Shown piece by piece: positions 1 through 8,321 of a stretch of DNA of 38,748 nucleotides (positions within the stretch are counted from its first letter, which is position 1; every line of letters begins with the position of its first letter). The stretch spans positions 1 through 38,748 of the forward strand of contig CAYVLB010000004.1 in assembly GCA_964452325.1 (NCBI GenBank). The letters run 5' to 3'. The position numbers and the translations under genes were made by a program. The notes beneath the pieces are model-generated. The model saw only the letters and a program-made list of their open reading frames with translations. It did not search any database and was not told where the DNA came from. This DNA comes from JALVCQ01 sp964452325 (lineage in GTDB: Bacteria > Bacteroidota > Bacteroidia > JAADEI01 > JALVCQ01).

Positions 1-1319
1 TAGGCAATATTCAAGTCTTGGCTGTGGGCAACTTCCATCAGGGTTTGTTCTTGGTTGGCATGAAAAGCATTTCCGAGCCGCTCAAAGCCCAGGGCACGAT
101 CGAATAGCAATCCGGATGCAAGTTCAACACGGAGGTTGGATATTACCTGACGTCGGCGTTGTAATGCACTTTCCAATGAGACTTCTATTCGGGTATTCCA
201 TTGGATGAGTCGTCGTCCCAAGTTTCGATGGACAAAGTTCAGGGCCATTCCAATACCATAAAATCGGCCTTGGGTAATTCCCAGGGTGGTTTGTTCTTCT
301 GCTAGGTGGAGTTCAAAGGATGGTGATACATGAAATCGAGGAGCTAACATGGCATCGACGTGCGCAATAAAAGATTTGCGTCGTTGGGTAGAGTCGATAG
401 TGTGTGGGACGAGTTGGTGTTGAACCAATTGAAAGGCAGTAAGGTGCTCTAAACGTTGAATTAACAGGTTGAATGCAGCACGGGTCCATCGGGCGTGTGG
501 ATGACGGATATATGGTTTTAGGGCGTGGGGATGCAGGTGAGATGAGGGGAAGATAAGTCGGGTGTGGTAATAACTCAGTGAATCGAAGCGATAATGCGAA
601 GTGGTGGAGGGGGGGTGTACTTGTAGAACGACCGAATCGATGGTGGCGGTATAATGCATCGAATCGGGAATGTGGACAAAAAGCATCGGATTCCCTCCCA
701 TTGTATCTACTTGCCATTGAATTCGGGATGGGGTAAATCCCCAAAATCCATGAGAATCCAGAAAATTAGCTAACTGATGGCGATACTGATCGAGTATGTC
801 GGCATCGAAAGGCTGGCCGCTCAAAGCATGTTGTTGAAGAAAATCTTGAATGTACGATAAGATAAATGAATCATTGACGAGGGGAATCACTCTTCGGATA
901 TGGGCGCGGGGACCAGGTTGTATTCGAATGATAATGGATAGTTGTTGACTGCCACGTTGATGTTGTTTGGCAAGGATCAGCGGCTTGAAATAGCCATGAT
1001 AAACGAGCCACCGTCGAATGGCTTCGAGGGATCGGTTAAATGATTTGGGTTCGAAAGGCTTGGGGGAAGTCCCCCAGATTCGACACCATCGGGGTGCGGG
1101 GTTTTGTCGGCAAATATGGGGACGGCTTTGCCACCACTTAAGACGCCATAGTGAAGTGCCTTTAAGTTGTAGTTCGTTGCGGAGTTGATGGGTCAAATCA
1201 TTTGGCAGGCCAGTAATGATATAGGATGTGGCATATAGAGTGGCGTTGGAGTCTTGAGCAATTGCGCTTAGGTGCGGTATAAATAGTAAAGGATAGGCGA
1301 GAAGTAGTTGGAACTTCAC
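1..1319 (-). CDS. BamA/TamA-family outer-membrane protein, TamL-like (3' end missing)
   Basis: An uninterrupted minus-strand frame of 439 codons runs off the left edge, so the C-terminus is missing. The only sensible start is GTG at 1317-1319; an in-frame TAA lies 12 bases upstream. It begins with a signal peptide (MKFQLLLAYPLLF, cleavage probably after AIAQ). Residues about 25-290 look like POTRA-type modules, with alternating short strands and helices such as GLPNDLTHQLRNELQLKG. From about residue 330 it changes to beta-barrel-like text containing GRFYGIGMALNF and NLGRRLIQWNT, a pattern typical of the surface-antigen domain of Bacteroidota BamA/TamL proteins. Known role of the family: assembling or inserting outer-membrane proteins. 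No lipobox is visible, unlike classical TamL lipoproteins, so the symbol is left empty. The family call rests on pattern recognition rather than a search. Confidence 0.7.
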   Translation of the reverse strand, partial: MKFQLLLAYPLLFIPHLSAIAQDSNATLYATSYIITGLPNDLTHQLRNELQLKGTSLWRLKWWQSRPHICRQNPAPRWCRIWGTSPKPFEPKSFNRSLEAIRRWLVYHGYFKPLILAKQHQRGSQQLSIIIRIQPGPRAHIRRVIPLVNDSFILSYIQDFLQQHALSGQPFDADILDQYRHQLANFLDSHGFWGFTPSRIQWQVDTMGGNPMLFVHIPDSMHYTATIDSVVLQVHPPSTTSHYRFDSLSYYHTRLIFPSSHLHPHALKPYIRHPHARWTRAAFNLLIQRLEHLTAFQLVQHQLVPHTIDSTQRRKSFIAHVDAMLAPRFHVSPSFELHLAEEQTTLGITQGRFYGIGMALNFVHRNLGRRLIQWNTRIEVSLESALQRRRQVISNLRVELASGLLFDRALGFERLGNAFHANQEQTLMEVAHSQDLNIA

Positions 1320-1368
1320 GGTTAATATTTAGGGATGGTCAGTGCAAAAAAATTCAATTTTGTAGCAA

Positions 1369-1410
1369 AAAGAAAAGGCACGGCCCTGACGCGGGCCGTG
1401 CCTTTTCTTT
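1369..1410 (-). terminator. Strong intrinsic terminator hairpin (symmetric)
   Basis: A perfect 18-bp stem (1369-1386 paired with 1393-1410) has a GC-rich core GGCACGGCCC and a 6-base loop TGACGC, and A/T runs flank both sides. It lies 27 bases downstream of the thioredoxin-fold gene stop and 50 bases upstream of the next minus-strand gene. Its natural role is to end the 1437-1967 transcript; the symmetry means it could act on either strand. Confidence 0.9.
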
Positions 1411-1436
1411 CGGCGTTACCCGAAAAGGACACGGGG

Positions 1437-1967
1437 TTAATGGTATCGTTTCATTGCTTTACGAAGGGATCGATAGGCATCGTCGATTTTGGGTCCCCGA
1501 TACAATAAGTCTCCTTCAGGAGAAAACACCAACAGGTATGGGGGCCCTACAATTCCTAATTGTGATACAATGGGCGAAGCATGCCCGAGCGGGTCGCGTG
1601 CCTGCACTACGTTGCCTTCGATCGGATGAGTCGAAACGGTCGATACCCATCGGTCTCGGTCACTTTCCAATGCATACTTGAGGATCACTGCATTTTCGCC
1701 TTTCTTTTCGAAACGCTTTGCCAATGCTTTGAGGGTGTTAGAGTGGTGTTTGCATGTGGGGGACCATGGAGCCCATAAATCTACGATAATAAATTTACCC
1801 TCAAAGTCATTTAAAGTGATCATTTCGTTATTTAACCCTTCTGCTTGGAGGGTGAAGGCAGAAGCGTGGCTATTTTCAATTGGGGCAGGTTGCGCAATTG
1901 CTACGTGATTATCTATACAGATGATCACGAAGATCCCGAGGATCAAATATCCCATTGCTTTCTTCAT
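1437..1967 (-). CDS. Exported thioredoxin-fold (TlpA/ResA-like) protein with degenerate active site
   Basis: About 176 residues. A signal peptide or membrane anchor (MKKAMGYLILGIFVIICI, then AIAQ) is followed by a redoxin fold: a FTLQAEGLNNEMITLNDFEGKF-type lead-in, the strand IIVDLWAPW, then the active-site stretch WSPTC, and later the cis-Pro segment GIVGPPYLLVF and a GDLLYRG hairpin. TlpA/ResA proteins normally carry WCxxC; here the first Cys is Ser, leaving only the resolving-position Cys, so ordinary disulfide exchange is unlikely. It could act as a monothiol protein or a non-redox chaperone or binding domain (inference). The frame is open up to 2009, but I prefer ATG at 1965-1967, which gives a standard MKK signal peptide; ATG at 1976 is also possible. 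A strong terminator follows. Confidence 0.85.
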   Translation of the reverse strand: MKKAMGYLILGIFVIICIDNHVAIAQPAPIENSHASAFTLQAEGLNNEMITLNDFEGKFIIVDLWAPWSPTCKHHSNTLKALAKRFEKKGENAVILKYALESDRDRWVSTVSTHPIEGNVVQARDPLGHASPIVSQLGIVGPPYLLVFSPEGDLLYRGPKIDDAYRSLRKAMKRYH

Positions 1968-1990
1968 TGTTGTCATCTTTTTACTTAGTG

Positions 1991-1998
1991 TAAATATA
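1991..1998 (-). promoter_or_regulatory. Possible -7 element (TATATTTA) for the thioredoxin-fold gene
   Basis: The minus-strand sequence TATATTTA matches the Bacteroidota -7 consensus TAnnTTTG at all but the last base. It would place transcription start just before the ATGs at 1976 and 1967, which argues against the longer open frame beginning at 2009. No convincing -33 element is seen. Confidence 0.3.
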
Positions 1999-2276
1999 CA
2001 AACAGTCAACTTAAAAAAGTGGGATCTGAGAAAAAAACTACACTATCCTATAATTGCCTGCTAGTGCGGGATGTAGGGAAATTAAAACAGAGTTTATTTG
2101 ATTTGAGGAAAGGCAGGGTTGTAAAAAAACTATCTAATTGACGTTGTGGGGAGGTTTTTTTGTCACGCATTAATTACTTTAGACAATATCTAAATAGCAA
2201 GTATTCTTTGCTTCAACATTGCCTTCAGGCAAGGAAACACTTTGATAATGTTTTTAGAACAGGACCTGGGTTAGGT
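1999..2276. other. Intergenic region between nqrF and the thioredoxin-fold gene
   Basis: AT-rich, with no convincing gene on either strand. It contains a short palindrome, TTGCCTTCAGGCAA (2219-2232), and an A-rich/T-rich pairing (2123-2130 with 2154-2161). Either might help end the nqr transcript, but neither resembles a strong intrinsic terminator. Open frames here are shadows of nqrF. Confidence 0.5.
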
Positions 2277-3548
2277 TTATCCACCGAAGTCGTCGAAGGC
2301 GATATTCTCTTCTGGTACACCCAGTTCGTCAAGGAGCCGCAATACTGCCTGAAGCATGAGGGGGGGGCCACAGATATAGTATTCGCATTCTTCGGGATCG
2401 GGATGGTTTTTGAGGTAGTTGTCATAGAGGACTTGATGGATAAATCCAGTAGGTCCTTGCCAGTTATCTTCAGGAAGTGGGTCTGATAGGGCTAAGTGGA
2501 AGCTGAAATTAGGAAATTCTTTTTCGATTTCCCGGAATTCTTCTTCGTAGAAAACTTCTCGGAGGGAGCGTGCTCCATACCAATACGAGACTTTTCGTGA
2601 GGTTTTAAGGGTTTTGAAAAGGTGAAAGATGTGGGCGCGTAGGGGGGCCATCCCTGCGCCTCCCCCAATGTAGATCATTTCTTTGTCAGTTGGCTTGATT
2701 AGGAAATCTCCGTAGGGCCCAGAGACGGTAACCCGATCGCCGGGCCGTCGGGAAAAGATATACGAAGAGCATATTCCAGGGGGGACTTCCATGAGTTTAC
2801 CTTTGGTGCGATCCCATGGAGGGAGGGCAATTCGGACATTGAGCATGATAATTTTTCCTTCCGCGGGGTAGTTTGCCATTGAATAGGCCCGGAAGATTTC
2901 TTCGTCGTTTTCCATTACCAATTCGCATGCGTTCATTTTATGCCAGTCGTCGAGATAGATCTCCTCGACATTGGGGCAGATATCAGTTTTATAATTCAGG
3001 GTGATGGAAGGGACGTAAATTTGGATGTATTGGCCTGGTTCAAAGTCAAAGTTGACTCCTTCGGGAACGGCGAGCACGAATTCTTTGATAAAGGTGGCGA
3101 CATTGGGATTGCGGATTACCTCGCACTCCATCTTGGTGACACCGAAGACTTCTTCAGGTACCCAAATTTTTATGTCGGATCGAATTTTCACTTGGCATGC
3201 TAAGCGCCATCCTTCGCGGGCTTCTTTTCGGCTGATGTGGGTCAGTTCCGTAGGTAGGATTTCGCCACCTCCTTCCAATACTCGGCATTTGCACATGGCA
3301 CACGTTCCACCGCCGCCGCATGCTGATGGCAGGAAGATGCCATTTTCGGCCAAGGCAGCCAGCAGATTTTTACCGGGCACAGTTACGATTTCTTTTTGAT
3401 CGTTGATGGTGATTTTGACTGCCCCGCTGGGCAACATTTTTTTGCGGACGTTAATGATAAGAAGTACGAGCCCGATGATGATTGCTGAAATAATGATGAT
3501 ACTGGCAATGATAATGGTCGTGAGTGTTGCTACAAAGGTCATTCCCAC
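2277..3548 (-). CDS. nqrF: Na+-translocating NADH:quinone reductase subunit F
   Basis: NqrF (423 aa) is the entry point of the sodium-pumping NADH:quinone oxidoreductase. It oxidises NADH through FAD and passes electrons to a [2Fe-2S] centre. Visible in order: one N-terminal membrane helix (about residues 5-33); a plant-type ferredoxin domain with Cys77, Cys83, Cys86 and Cys118 (CGGGGTC...C and LACQ), the family's cluster-ligand pattern; the FAD-binding RAYS motif (220-223); the NAD(P)H-binding GGGAGMAPLR (295-304); and the C-terminal YYICGPP and FDDFGG segments. Length is normal for the family. It is the last gene of nqrABCDEF, only 5 bases after nqrE, so it should be co-transcribed. All expected key residues are present. 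Confidence 0.97.
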   Translation of the reverse strand: MGMTFVATLTTIIIASIIIISAIIIGLVLLIINVRKKMLPSGAVKITINDQKEIVTVPGKNLLAALAENGIFLPSACGGGGTCAMCKCRVLEGGGEILPTELTHISRKEAREGWRLACQVKIRSDIKIWVPEEVFGVTKMECEVIRNPNVATFIKEFVLAVPEGVNFDFEPGQYIQIYVPSITLNYKTDICPNVEEIYLDDWHKMNACELVMENDEEIFRAYSMANYPAEGKIIMLNVRIALPPWDRTKGKLMEVPPGICSSYIFSRRPGDRVTVSGPYGDFLIKPTDKEMIYIGGGAGMAPLRAHIFHLFKTLKTSRKVSYWYGARSLREVFYEEEFREIEKEFPNFSFHLALSDPLPEDNWQGPTGFIHQVLYDNYLKNHPDPEECEYYICGPPLMLQAVLRLLDELGVPEENIAFDDFGG

Positions 3549-3553
3549 TTGAT

Positions 3554-4168
3554 TTAGAGTTGAATTCCGGCAAAGCTCATAAAGGCGATTCCCAACAGTC
3601 CTGTTAGGATGAATGCAATCCCCAGGCCCCGTAGGGGTTTGGGGATATGGGCATAGCGGATTTTTTCACGGATAGCAGCGATCAACACAATTGCCAGGGC
3701 CCATCCGATGCCTGCTCCCAGGCTAAAAGCAATGGATTCGCTGAATGTATAGTCCCGTTCAGCCATAAACAATGCTCCGCCGAGAATGGCACAGTTGACT
3801 GCAATGAGGGGCAAGAAGATACCTAAGGCGTTATACAACTCTTGCGAAGTGGCTTCAATGACAATTTCGACCAGCTGGACCATTGATGCGATGACTGCAA
3901 TAAACATGATAAATTCGAGGAAGCTGAGGTCAACATCGGCTAGTGCTGGTGACAACCATACCAGGGCACCGGGGTCGAGGAAAAAGTGTTTGATCAGCCA
4001 GTTAAGTGGTACGGTGATTGTAAGGACGAAAATGACGGCCATTCCCAGCCCGGCTGCTGTTTTGACGTTTTTTGATACTGCTAAGTAGGAGCACATGCCC
4101 AAGAAGTATGCCAAGACCATGTTTTCAATGAAAATGGACTTGACGAAAATGTTCAGAAGGTGTTCCAT
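3554..4168 (-). CDS. nqrE: Na+-translocating NADH:quinone reductase subunit E
   Basis: NqrE (204 aa) is an integral inner-membrane subunit with about six transmembrane helices, homologous to NqrD and to Rnf subunits. NqrD and NqrE sit in inverted topology and together hold an intramembrane iron-sulfur centre. The two conserved Cys expected for this are present: Cys26 in YFLGMCSY and Cys126 in AVNCAILGG. The early segment ENMVLAYFLG is characteristic of NqrE. Twenty-seven bases separate it from nqrD upstream and 5 bases from nqrF downstream, which fits a single operon. Nothing unusual is seen. Confidence 0.97.
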   Translation of the reverse strand: MEHLLNIFVKSIFIENMVLAYFLGMCSYLAVSKNVKTAAGLGMAVIFVLTITVPLNWLIKHFFLDPGALVWLSPALADVDLSFLEFIMFIAVIASMVQLVEIVIEATSQELYNALGIFLPLIAVNCAILGGALFMAERDYTFSESIAFSLGAGIGWALAIVLIAAIREKIRYAHIPKPLRGLGIAFILTGLLGIAFMSFAGIQL

Positions 4169-4195
4169 GATTTGCGGTCTTTTGACGAAAAAGGA

Positions 4196-4843
4196 TTAAG
4201 CTTCTTCGTAATATTTTGTGAAGTATCGTTGGATCCATACAATAATGCCCAAAGTGAAAAGGGCGCCTGCGGGGACCATCATCATGCCGTTGTTAACGTA
4301 TCCGAGTTGGTAAACAAAGTCGGGGATGATAGGAATGCCATATAGCTGTCCTGAACCGAAGAGTTCGCGGAAAAAAGCCACTATAATGAGGATTGCCCCG
4401 TAGCCAAGTCCATTGCCGAGGCCATCGAGAAAAGAGGGTACCGGTTTGTTGGCCATTGCAAATGCTTCGAGGCGTCCCATGATGATGCAATTGGTGATGA
4501 TGAGCCCCACGAACACGGATAATTGCTTGCTTACATCGTAGACGAAAGCTTTGAGGACTTGGTCGACTAAGATGACCAAAGTAGCAACGACGACCAATTG
4601 GACGATGATACGTACCCGCATCGGCACGGCATTGCGGAGTAACGAAATGATAAGGTTAGAGAAAGACGTGACGGCAATAACAGCCAATGCCATTACAACG
4701 GCGGGTTTGAGTTTAACGGTGACGGCCAGCGCCGAACAAATCCCCAAGACTTGGATCGTAATAGGGTTGTTGTCGTTGAGCGGATCAAACAAAACCCGCT
4801 GATAGCGTTTGGGTATAACAGTCGATAAGATGCCTCGTGCCAT
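4196..4843 (-). CDS. nqrD: Na+-translocating NADH:quinone reductase subunit D
   Basis: NqrD (215 aa) is a six-helix membrane subunit of the Na+-NQR complex and partner of NqrE. Recognisable features are the N-terminal DPLNDNNPITIQVLGICSAL, with Cys36, and LIITNCIIMGRLEAFA, with Cys119; these are the two half-helix cysteines expected to bind the intramembrane iron centre together with those of NqrE. The C-terminus ends in a short polar tail. It starts 13 bases after nqrC and is clearly in the same operon. Length and hydrophobic pattern are normal for the family. Confidence 0.97.
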   Translation of the reverse strand: MARGILSTVIPKRYQRVLFDPLNDNNPITIQVLGICSALAVTVKLKPAVVMALAVIAVTSFSNLIISLLRNAVPMRVRIIVQLVVVATLVILVDQVLKAFVYDVSKQLSVFVGLIITNCIIMGRLEAFAMANKPVPSFLDGLGNGLGYGAILIIVAFFRELFGSGQLYGIPIIPDFVYQLGYVNNGMMMVPAGALFTLGIIVWIQRYFTKYYEEA

Positions 4844-4856
4844 GGCCTAATTCATT

Positions 4857-5615
4857 TTATGCAGCAAGGACGAAGATATACATTTTGAATGAATATGCCG
4901 TTGGTTTTTTGAGTTTTTGAATGTAGGGCAGATACCACTGGAACATGTCGTGGAACATGGCGGTTACACCTTTTCCGGTAAGGGTAGCTCCTGTAATTCC
5001 ATCCACGCTGTAGGGGTCATTGTTGTTAGCTTTTCCTTTCATCACCACGATGCCTGTCAAATCTCCTTCCTTGTTGAAAATTTTCTTGCCAACGAATTGT
5101 TGTTGAAACCATGACTTGGTGATTTCTCCTCCCAAGCCGGGTGTTTCGGACTTATGGTCAAACACCACCCCCATGATGGTGTTGAGGTCGGGTTCTAATG
5201 CTACATATCCCCATATAGGTCCCCATAGCCCTTTACCCCCAACGGGGAAGACGTAACACGATTTATTGTCGTGTTGGTAGTGGTATATGGGCAAGACTCG
5301 CTGCTCGGGTTTCTTTTTGAGTTCGGAGAGGATGTTAATCTTGAGTATTTTCTCGCGTAATGCGGGGTCGGTCCCATCCATTACTACTTCTCCCTGCGCA
5401 TTAATTGCCAAGGGGGTGACGTATCGATTGAAAGCGGGTTCGATGTCGTTTCCGTTATAATTGGCTGCTTGGAGTACGTAGCTCATTTTTTCGAGCTGGA
5501 TGTTACGCTCTTGGTAAGGACGCAATACATTGGCTACCACAGCCAATACCAGCCCTGATACTACGGTTACGACCAGGGCAAAAAAGAGCATGTATGAAGT
5601 GTTATCGCGAGACAC
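4857..5615 (-). CDS. nqrC: Na+-translocating NADH:quinone reductase subunit C (covalent FMN)
   Basis: NqrC carries a covalently bound FMN facing the periplasm. There is a single N-terminal membrane helix (MLFFALVVTVVSGLVLAVV) and a periplasmic FMN-binding domain with the flavinylation motif DGITGAT near residues 205-211; its last Thr is the expected FMN-phosphoester site. Upstream context YVFPVGGKGLWGPIWGY and SETPGLGGEI is typical of the family. I chose the GTG at 5613-5615, which overlaps nqrB by 14 bases and gives MSRDNTSY before the helix, similar to other Bacteroidota NqrC proteins. An in-frame ATG at 5651 would lengthen the overlap to 50 bases. The C-terminal tail ends in FKMYIFVLAA. 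Confidence 0.95.
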   Translation of the reverse strand: MSRDNTSYMLFFALVVTVVSGLVLAVVANVLRPYQERNIQLEKMSYVLQAANYNGNDIEPAFNRYVTPLAINAQGEVVMDGTDPALREKILKINILSELKKKPEQRVLPIYHYQHDNKSCYVFPVGGKGLWGPIWGYVALEPDLNTIMGVVFDHKSETPGLGGEITKSWFQQQFVGKKIFNKEGDLTGIVVMKGKANNNDPYSVDGITGATLTGKGVTAMFHDMFQWYLPYIQKLKKPTAYSFKMYIFVLAA

Positions 5616-6744
5616 GGCGCAAACGTTTTTTGATGGATCGTTCAATGACAAGATAGTCGATTAGGGGGGCGGCAGCATTCATCAAGAGAATGGCAAGCAT
5701 GACCCCTTCGGGGTAGGCTGGATTAACAACGCGCACCAGTAAGGCCAACACGCCGATAAGGAATCCATAGATAAATTTTCCCGTTCGGGTACGAGCGGAG
5801 GTTACGGGATCCGTTGCCATGAATACCGCTCCGAAAGCCAGCCCACCCATGAAGTAGTGATAGTAGAAAGGAATTTCCATGTAGGGGTTACTGGCCAACG
5901 CATTGAATATTAGGCCCATGATAGTGGCACCTATGAACACTGAAAAGATTACTTCCCAGCTGGCCACACGTGTTAGGATAAGTATGATTGCTCCCAATGC
6001 AATCATAATGAAGGAGGTTTCGCCAATCGATCCGGGGATGGTGCCTATAATCATTTCCCACAGGGAGTAACCAAAGGGTTCATGGATAGCTGCTTGTCCC
6101 AATGGCGTGGCGGCGGAGACTCCATCTGGCAGGCCAGCAATCCATACCTTGTCTCCGGAAATATGTGCCGGGTAGGAGAAGAAGACGAAAGCACGGGCAA
6201 GGAGCGCGGGGTTGAAAATATTCATACCGGTACCCCCCAATACTTCTTTGCCAATGATCACGGCGAAAGCGGTGGCGACTGCCACCATCCATAGCGGAAT
6301 ATCAGGTGGCATGACCAAGGGAATGAGGAGCCCCGTTACCAAGAATCCTTCGTTGATTTGGTGTTTGCGGATCTGGGCAAAAATTCCTTCGATGGTGCCT
6401 CCCACGATCATTGTTACAAGGTAGATGGGCAAAAACTTTCCCAGTCCGAACACGATTTTATCAAGGCACGTTGCGTTTTGCTCGGTTACCAAATAATGTT
6501 GATGGCCAATATTCCAGATACCGAAGAGGGTGGCGGGAATCAGGGCAATGACTACGGTAACCATTAGGCGTTTTAGGTCCATCTTATCGCGGATGTGAAC
6601 ACCTAGGTTAGGGGGGGTGGGGTGGGCTGGCACGAAGAGGAAAGTCTTGACAGCGTCATAGAGGGAATGGAGTGGATAAAATTCTCCGCCTTCCTGGAAT
6701 TTAGGATCCAACGCACGGAAGAGTTTCAGCAGTTTTTGTTTCAT
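5602..6744 (-). CDS. nqrB: Na+-translocating NADH:quinone reductase subunit B (covalent FMN, membrane)
   Basis: NqrB (380 aa) is the large membrane subunit, homologous to RnfD. It carries a covalent FMN and riboflavin and is implicated in sodium translocation. Visible features: the cytoplasmic N-terminus ALDPKFQEGGEFYPLHSLYDA, about ten hydrophobic helices, NEGFLVTGLLIPLVMPPD, the GKEVLGGTGMNIFNPAL segment typical of NqrB/RnfD, and MATDPVTSARTRTGK near the C-terminus. The flavinylation motif is DGVSAAT (207-213), so Thr213 is the likely FMN site; the usual Gly before AT is Ala here. It starts 24 bases after nqrA and overlaps nqrC. No truncation is seen. Confidence 0.97.
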   Translation of the reverse strand: MKQKLLKLFRALDPKFQEGGEFYPLHSLYDAVKTFLFVPAHPTPPNLGVHIRDKMDLKRLMVTVVIALIPATLFGIWNIGHQHYLVTEQNATCLDKIVFGLGKFLPIYLVTMIVGGTIEGIFAQIRKHQINEGFLVTGLLIPLVMPPDIPLWMVAVATAFAVIIGKEVLGGTGMNIFNPALLARAFVFFSYPAHISGDKVWIAGLPDGVSAATPLGQAAIHEPFGYSLWEMIIGTIPGSIGETSFIMIALGAIILILTRVASWEVIFSVFIGATIMGLIFNALASNPYMEIPFYYHYFMGGLAFGAVFMATDPVTSARTRTGKFIYGFLIGVLALLVRVVNPAYPEGVMLAILLMNAAAPLIDYLVIERSIKKRLRRVSR

Positions 6745-6768
6745 TGTCAGTTAGTTCAAAGGTGTGGT

Positions 6769-8136
6769 TTATAGTAGTCCCTCTTCCTGAAGCATCATTT
6801 CGATGCCGTTGTGGATAATTTGTTGCAAGGGTTGTTTGGATGGACATACGAATTCGCACGTTGCCAGGTCTTCTTCTACGACTTCCCGAATTCCTAGTTG
6901 TTCCATTTTGTCGAAGTCTCGGGCAATGATAGCGCGGGCTAAAAATTCGGGGAAGATATCCATGGGAAGGTATTGCTCATAAATCCCGGATGCTACAAAA
7001 GGTCGTTCTTCTCCGTTCATGGCGGAATCGTAATCATCGTAGCATGTATCACCGAGTATTTTCCATGGGAAAGCATTCCACACTGTTGGACGGGGTTTTT
7101 CAGGCATCATCCATCCCAGGAATTCGGGTTCGTTTACTTCGTAAATAACGGTTATCTGGCTATCATAGAATCCCAGATATCCGTCGGGTTCAATGCGTGT
7201 GCCATTGAATAAATTGCCGGAGATTACCCGCACGGGATGGTCGTTGGCGATTTTGCCATTGAGCAGGGTTTCCACAGATGTGCCATAAAGGGTACGGTAG
7301 TATTTGCGTACGCGGGCGGCATTGCCAGCTACGGCCACGATGCGTTGGGGATTGACCCGTCCTTCGGCGAAGAGGCGTCCGAGGGTGACCACATCTTGCG
7401 GACCAATATGCCATACCTTTTTGTCGGCGATGACTGGGTCAATATGGTGGATTTGTATACTGACGTTACCTGCGGGGTGGGGGCCATAAAATGTATTGAC
7501 TTCGACGCCCTTTGCATTGTGATATGCAGGGGGGAGGGGACGGGTCCCATCAACGTTGAGGTGGATGGGACCGTTGGTGAGTTTACGGAGTGCTTCCAGG
7601 CCGATTTGGAAGAGGTCGGGAGGATGTTGACTCATGGCAAAGTGGAGATCTAATGCCAGGGGTGCCGAATCGAATCCGGAGATAAATATGCTGGAAGGTT
7701 GGTCGGTAGGGTTGGCAATGATTCCATACGGGCGTTGTCGAATGAATGCCCACAGCCCGCTGTCGAGTAATCGTTGAATAATTTGTTCTCGACTGAGGGA
7801 GCGGGGATCAGCAGTGCCGAAATCGATATATTCAATGCTTGAATCTGAAAGAATTCGGATGGCTTCGATCCGGCGCTTGGGGCCTCGAACGATTTCGATA
7901 ATTTCACCACTGACCGGTGAAGTGAACTTGATTTCAGGTCGTTTGCGATCGAAAGCGACAGGCTCTCCTGCCAGTACCCGATCACCTACTCGTTTGATCA
8001 ACTTAGGGCGTACGAACTTAAAGTCGGATGGCTTGATGGCATAGTGGCGGGGGAGCGGAGCCTCATCCAGCAAGTTATAGGGTTGCCCTTCCAAACACAA
8101 GTCAAGGCCGCGCCGAAGACGAAAGGTTTTTCCCAT
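6769..8136 (-). CDS. nqrA: Na+-translocating NADH:quinone reductase subunit A
   Basis: NqrA (455 aa) is the soluble, cytoplasmic-side subunit of Na+-NQR, associated with quinone interaction and distantly related to RnfC. The opening RLRRGLDLCLEGQP, then KRVGDRVLAGEPV and FTSPVSGEIIEIVRGPKRR, is the characteristic barrel-sandwich-like start. The central region has GIIANPTDQPSSIFISGFDSAPLA, and the C-terminus has VCPSKQPLQQIIHNGIEMM. Known NqrA proteins lack the iron-sulfur cysteines of RnfC, and none are seen here. It is the first gene of the operon. A good -7 promoter element lies about 22 bases upstream, so the start ATG at 8134-8136 would have a very short leader. Confidence 0.96.
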   Translation of the reverse strand: MGKTFRLRRGLDLCLEGQPYNLLDEAPLPRHYAIKPSDFKFVRPKLIKRVGDRVLAGEPVAFDRKRPEIKFTSPVSGEIIEIVRGPKRRIEAIRILSDSSIEYIDFGTADPRSLSREQIIQRLLDSGLWAFIRQRPYGIIANPTDQPSSIFISGFDSAPLALDLHFAMSQHPPDLFQIGLEALRKLTNGPIHLNVDGTRPLPPAYHNAKGVEVNTFYGPHPAGNVSIQIHHIDPVIADKKVWHIGPQDVVTLGRLFAEGRVNPQRIVAVAGNAARVRKYYRTLYGTSVETLLNGKIANDHPVRVISGNLFNGTRIEPDGYLGFYDSQITVIYEVNEPEFLGWMMPEKPRPTVWNAFPWKILGDTCYDDYDSAMNGEERPFVASGIYEQYLPMDIFPEFLARAIIARDFDKMEQLGIREVVEEDLATCEFVCPSKQPLQQIIHNGIEMMLQEEGLL

Positions 8137-8157
8137 GCGCTTATACTAATGGCGGCG

Positions 8158-8165
8158 CAAAAGTA
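8158..8165 (-). promoter_or_regulatory. -7 promoter element TACTTTTG for the nqr operon
   Basis: Exact match to the Bacteroidota -7 consensus TAnnTTTG on the minus strand, 21 bases before the nqrA start codon. No clear TTTG -33 box is found at the usual spacing, so the assignment rests on the -7 box and position. Confidence 0.5.
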
Positions 8166-8279
8166 TAACTCCGGCAAATGGGCTCTGGAGATTAAAAGAT
8201 TTTAGAAAGAATTTAGAATCTGGTCTGTAAGATTTTATAAAAGAGATGGGCAAGAGCAAACCGCCAAGGGTAAGGCGGC

Positions 8280-8287
8280 TATTTTTG
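8280..8287 (+). promoter_or_regulatory. -7 promoter element TATTTTTG for the FkbM-type gene
   Basis: Exact TAnnTTTG match on the plus strand, 35 bases before the ATG at 8322, in the divergent space between nqrA and the methyltransferase gene. The spacer just upstream holds a CCGCC/GGCGG inverted repeat (8261-8278). Confidence 0.5.
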
Positions 8288-8321
8288 TCGCTTCACTTTG
8301 GTTGAATTCAATCAGCGGCAA

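Noticed and set aside
313..744. 143-codon minus-strand open frame
   Set aside because: It lies in another frame of the TamL-like gene, whose frame is open through 1-1319 and has recognisable signal peptide and barrel-like text. It is a shadow.
2123..2161. A-run/T-run pairing as a terminator for the nqr operon
   Set aside because: The stem is only 8 bp, nearly all A-T, with a 23-base loop; too weak to call as a terminator.
8261..8278. CCGCC/GGCGG hairpin followed by a T-run, resembling a terminator
   Set aside because: Only 5 bp, no plus-strand gene ends upstream, and the T-run is part of an exact -7 promoter element.
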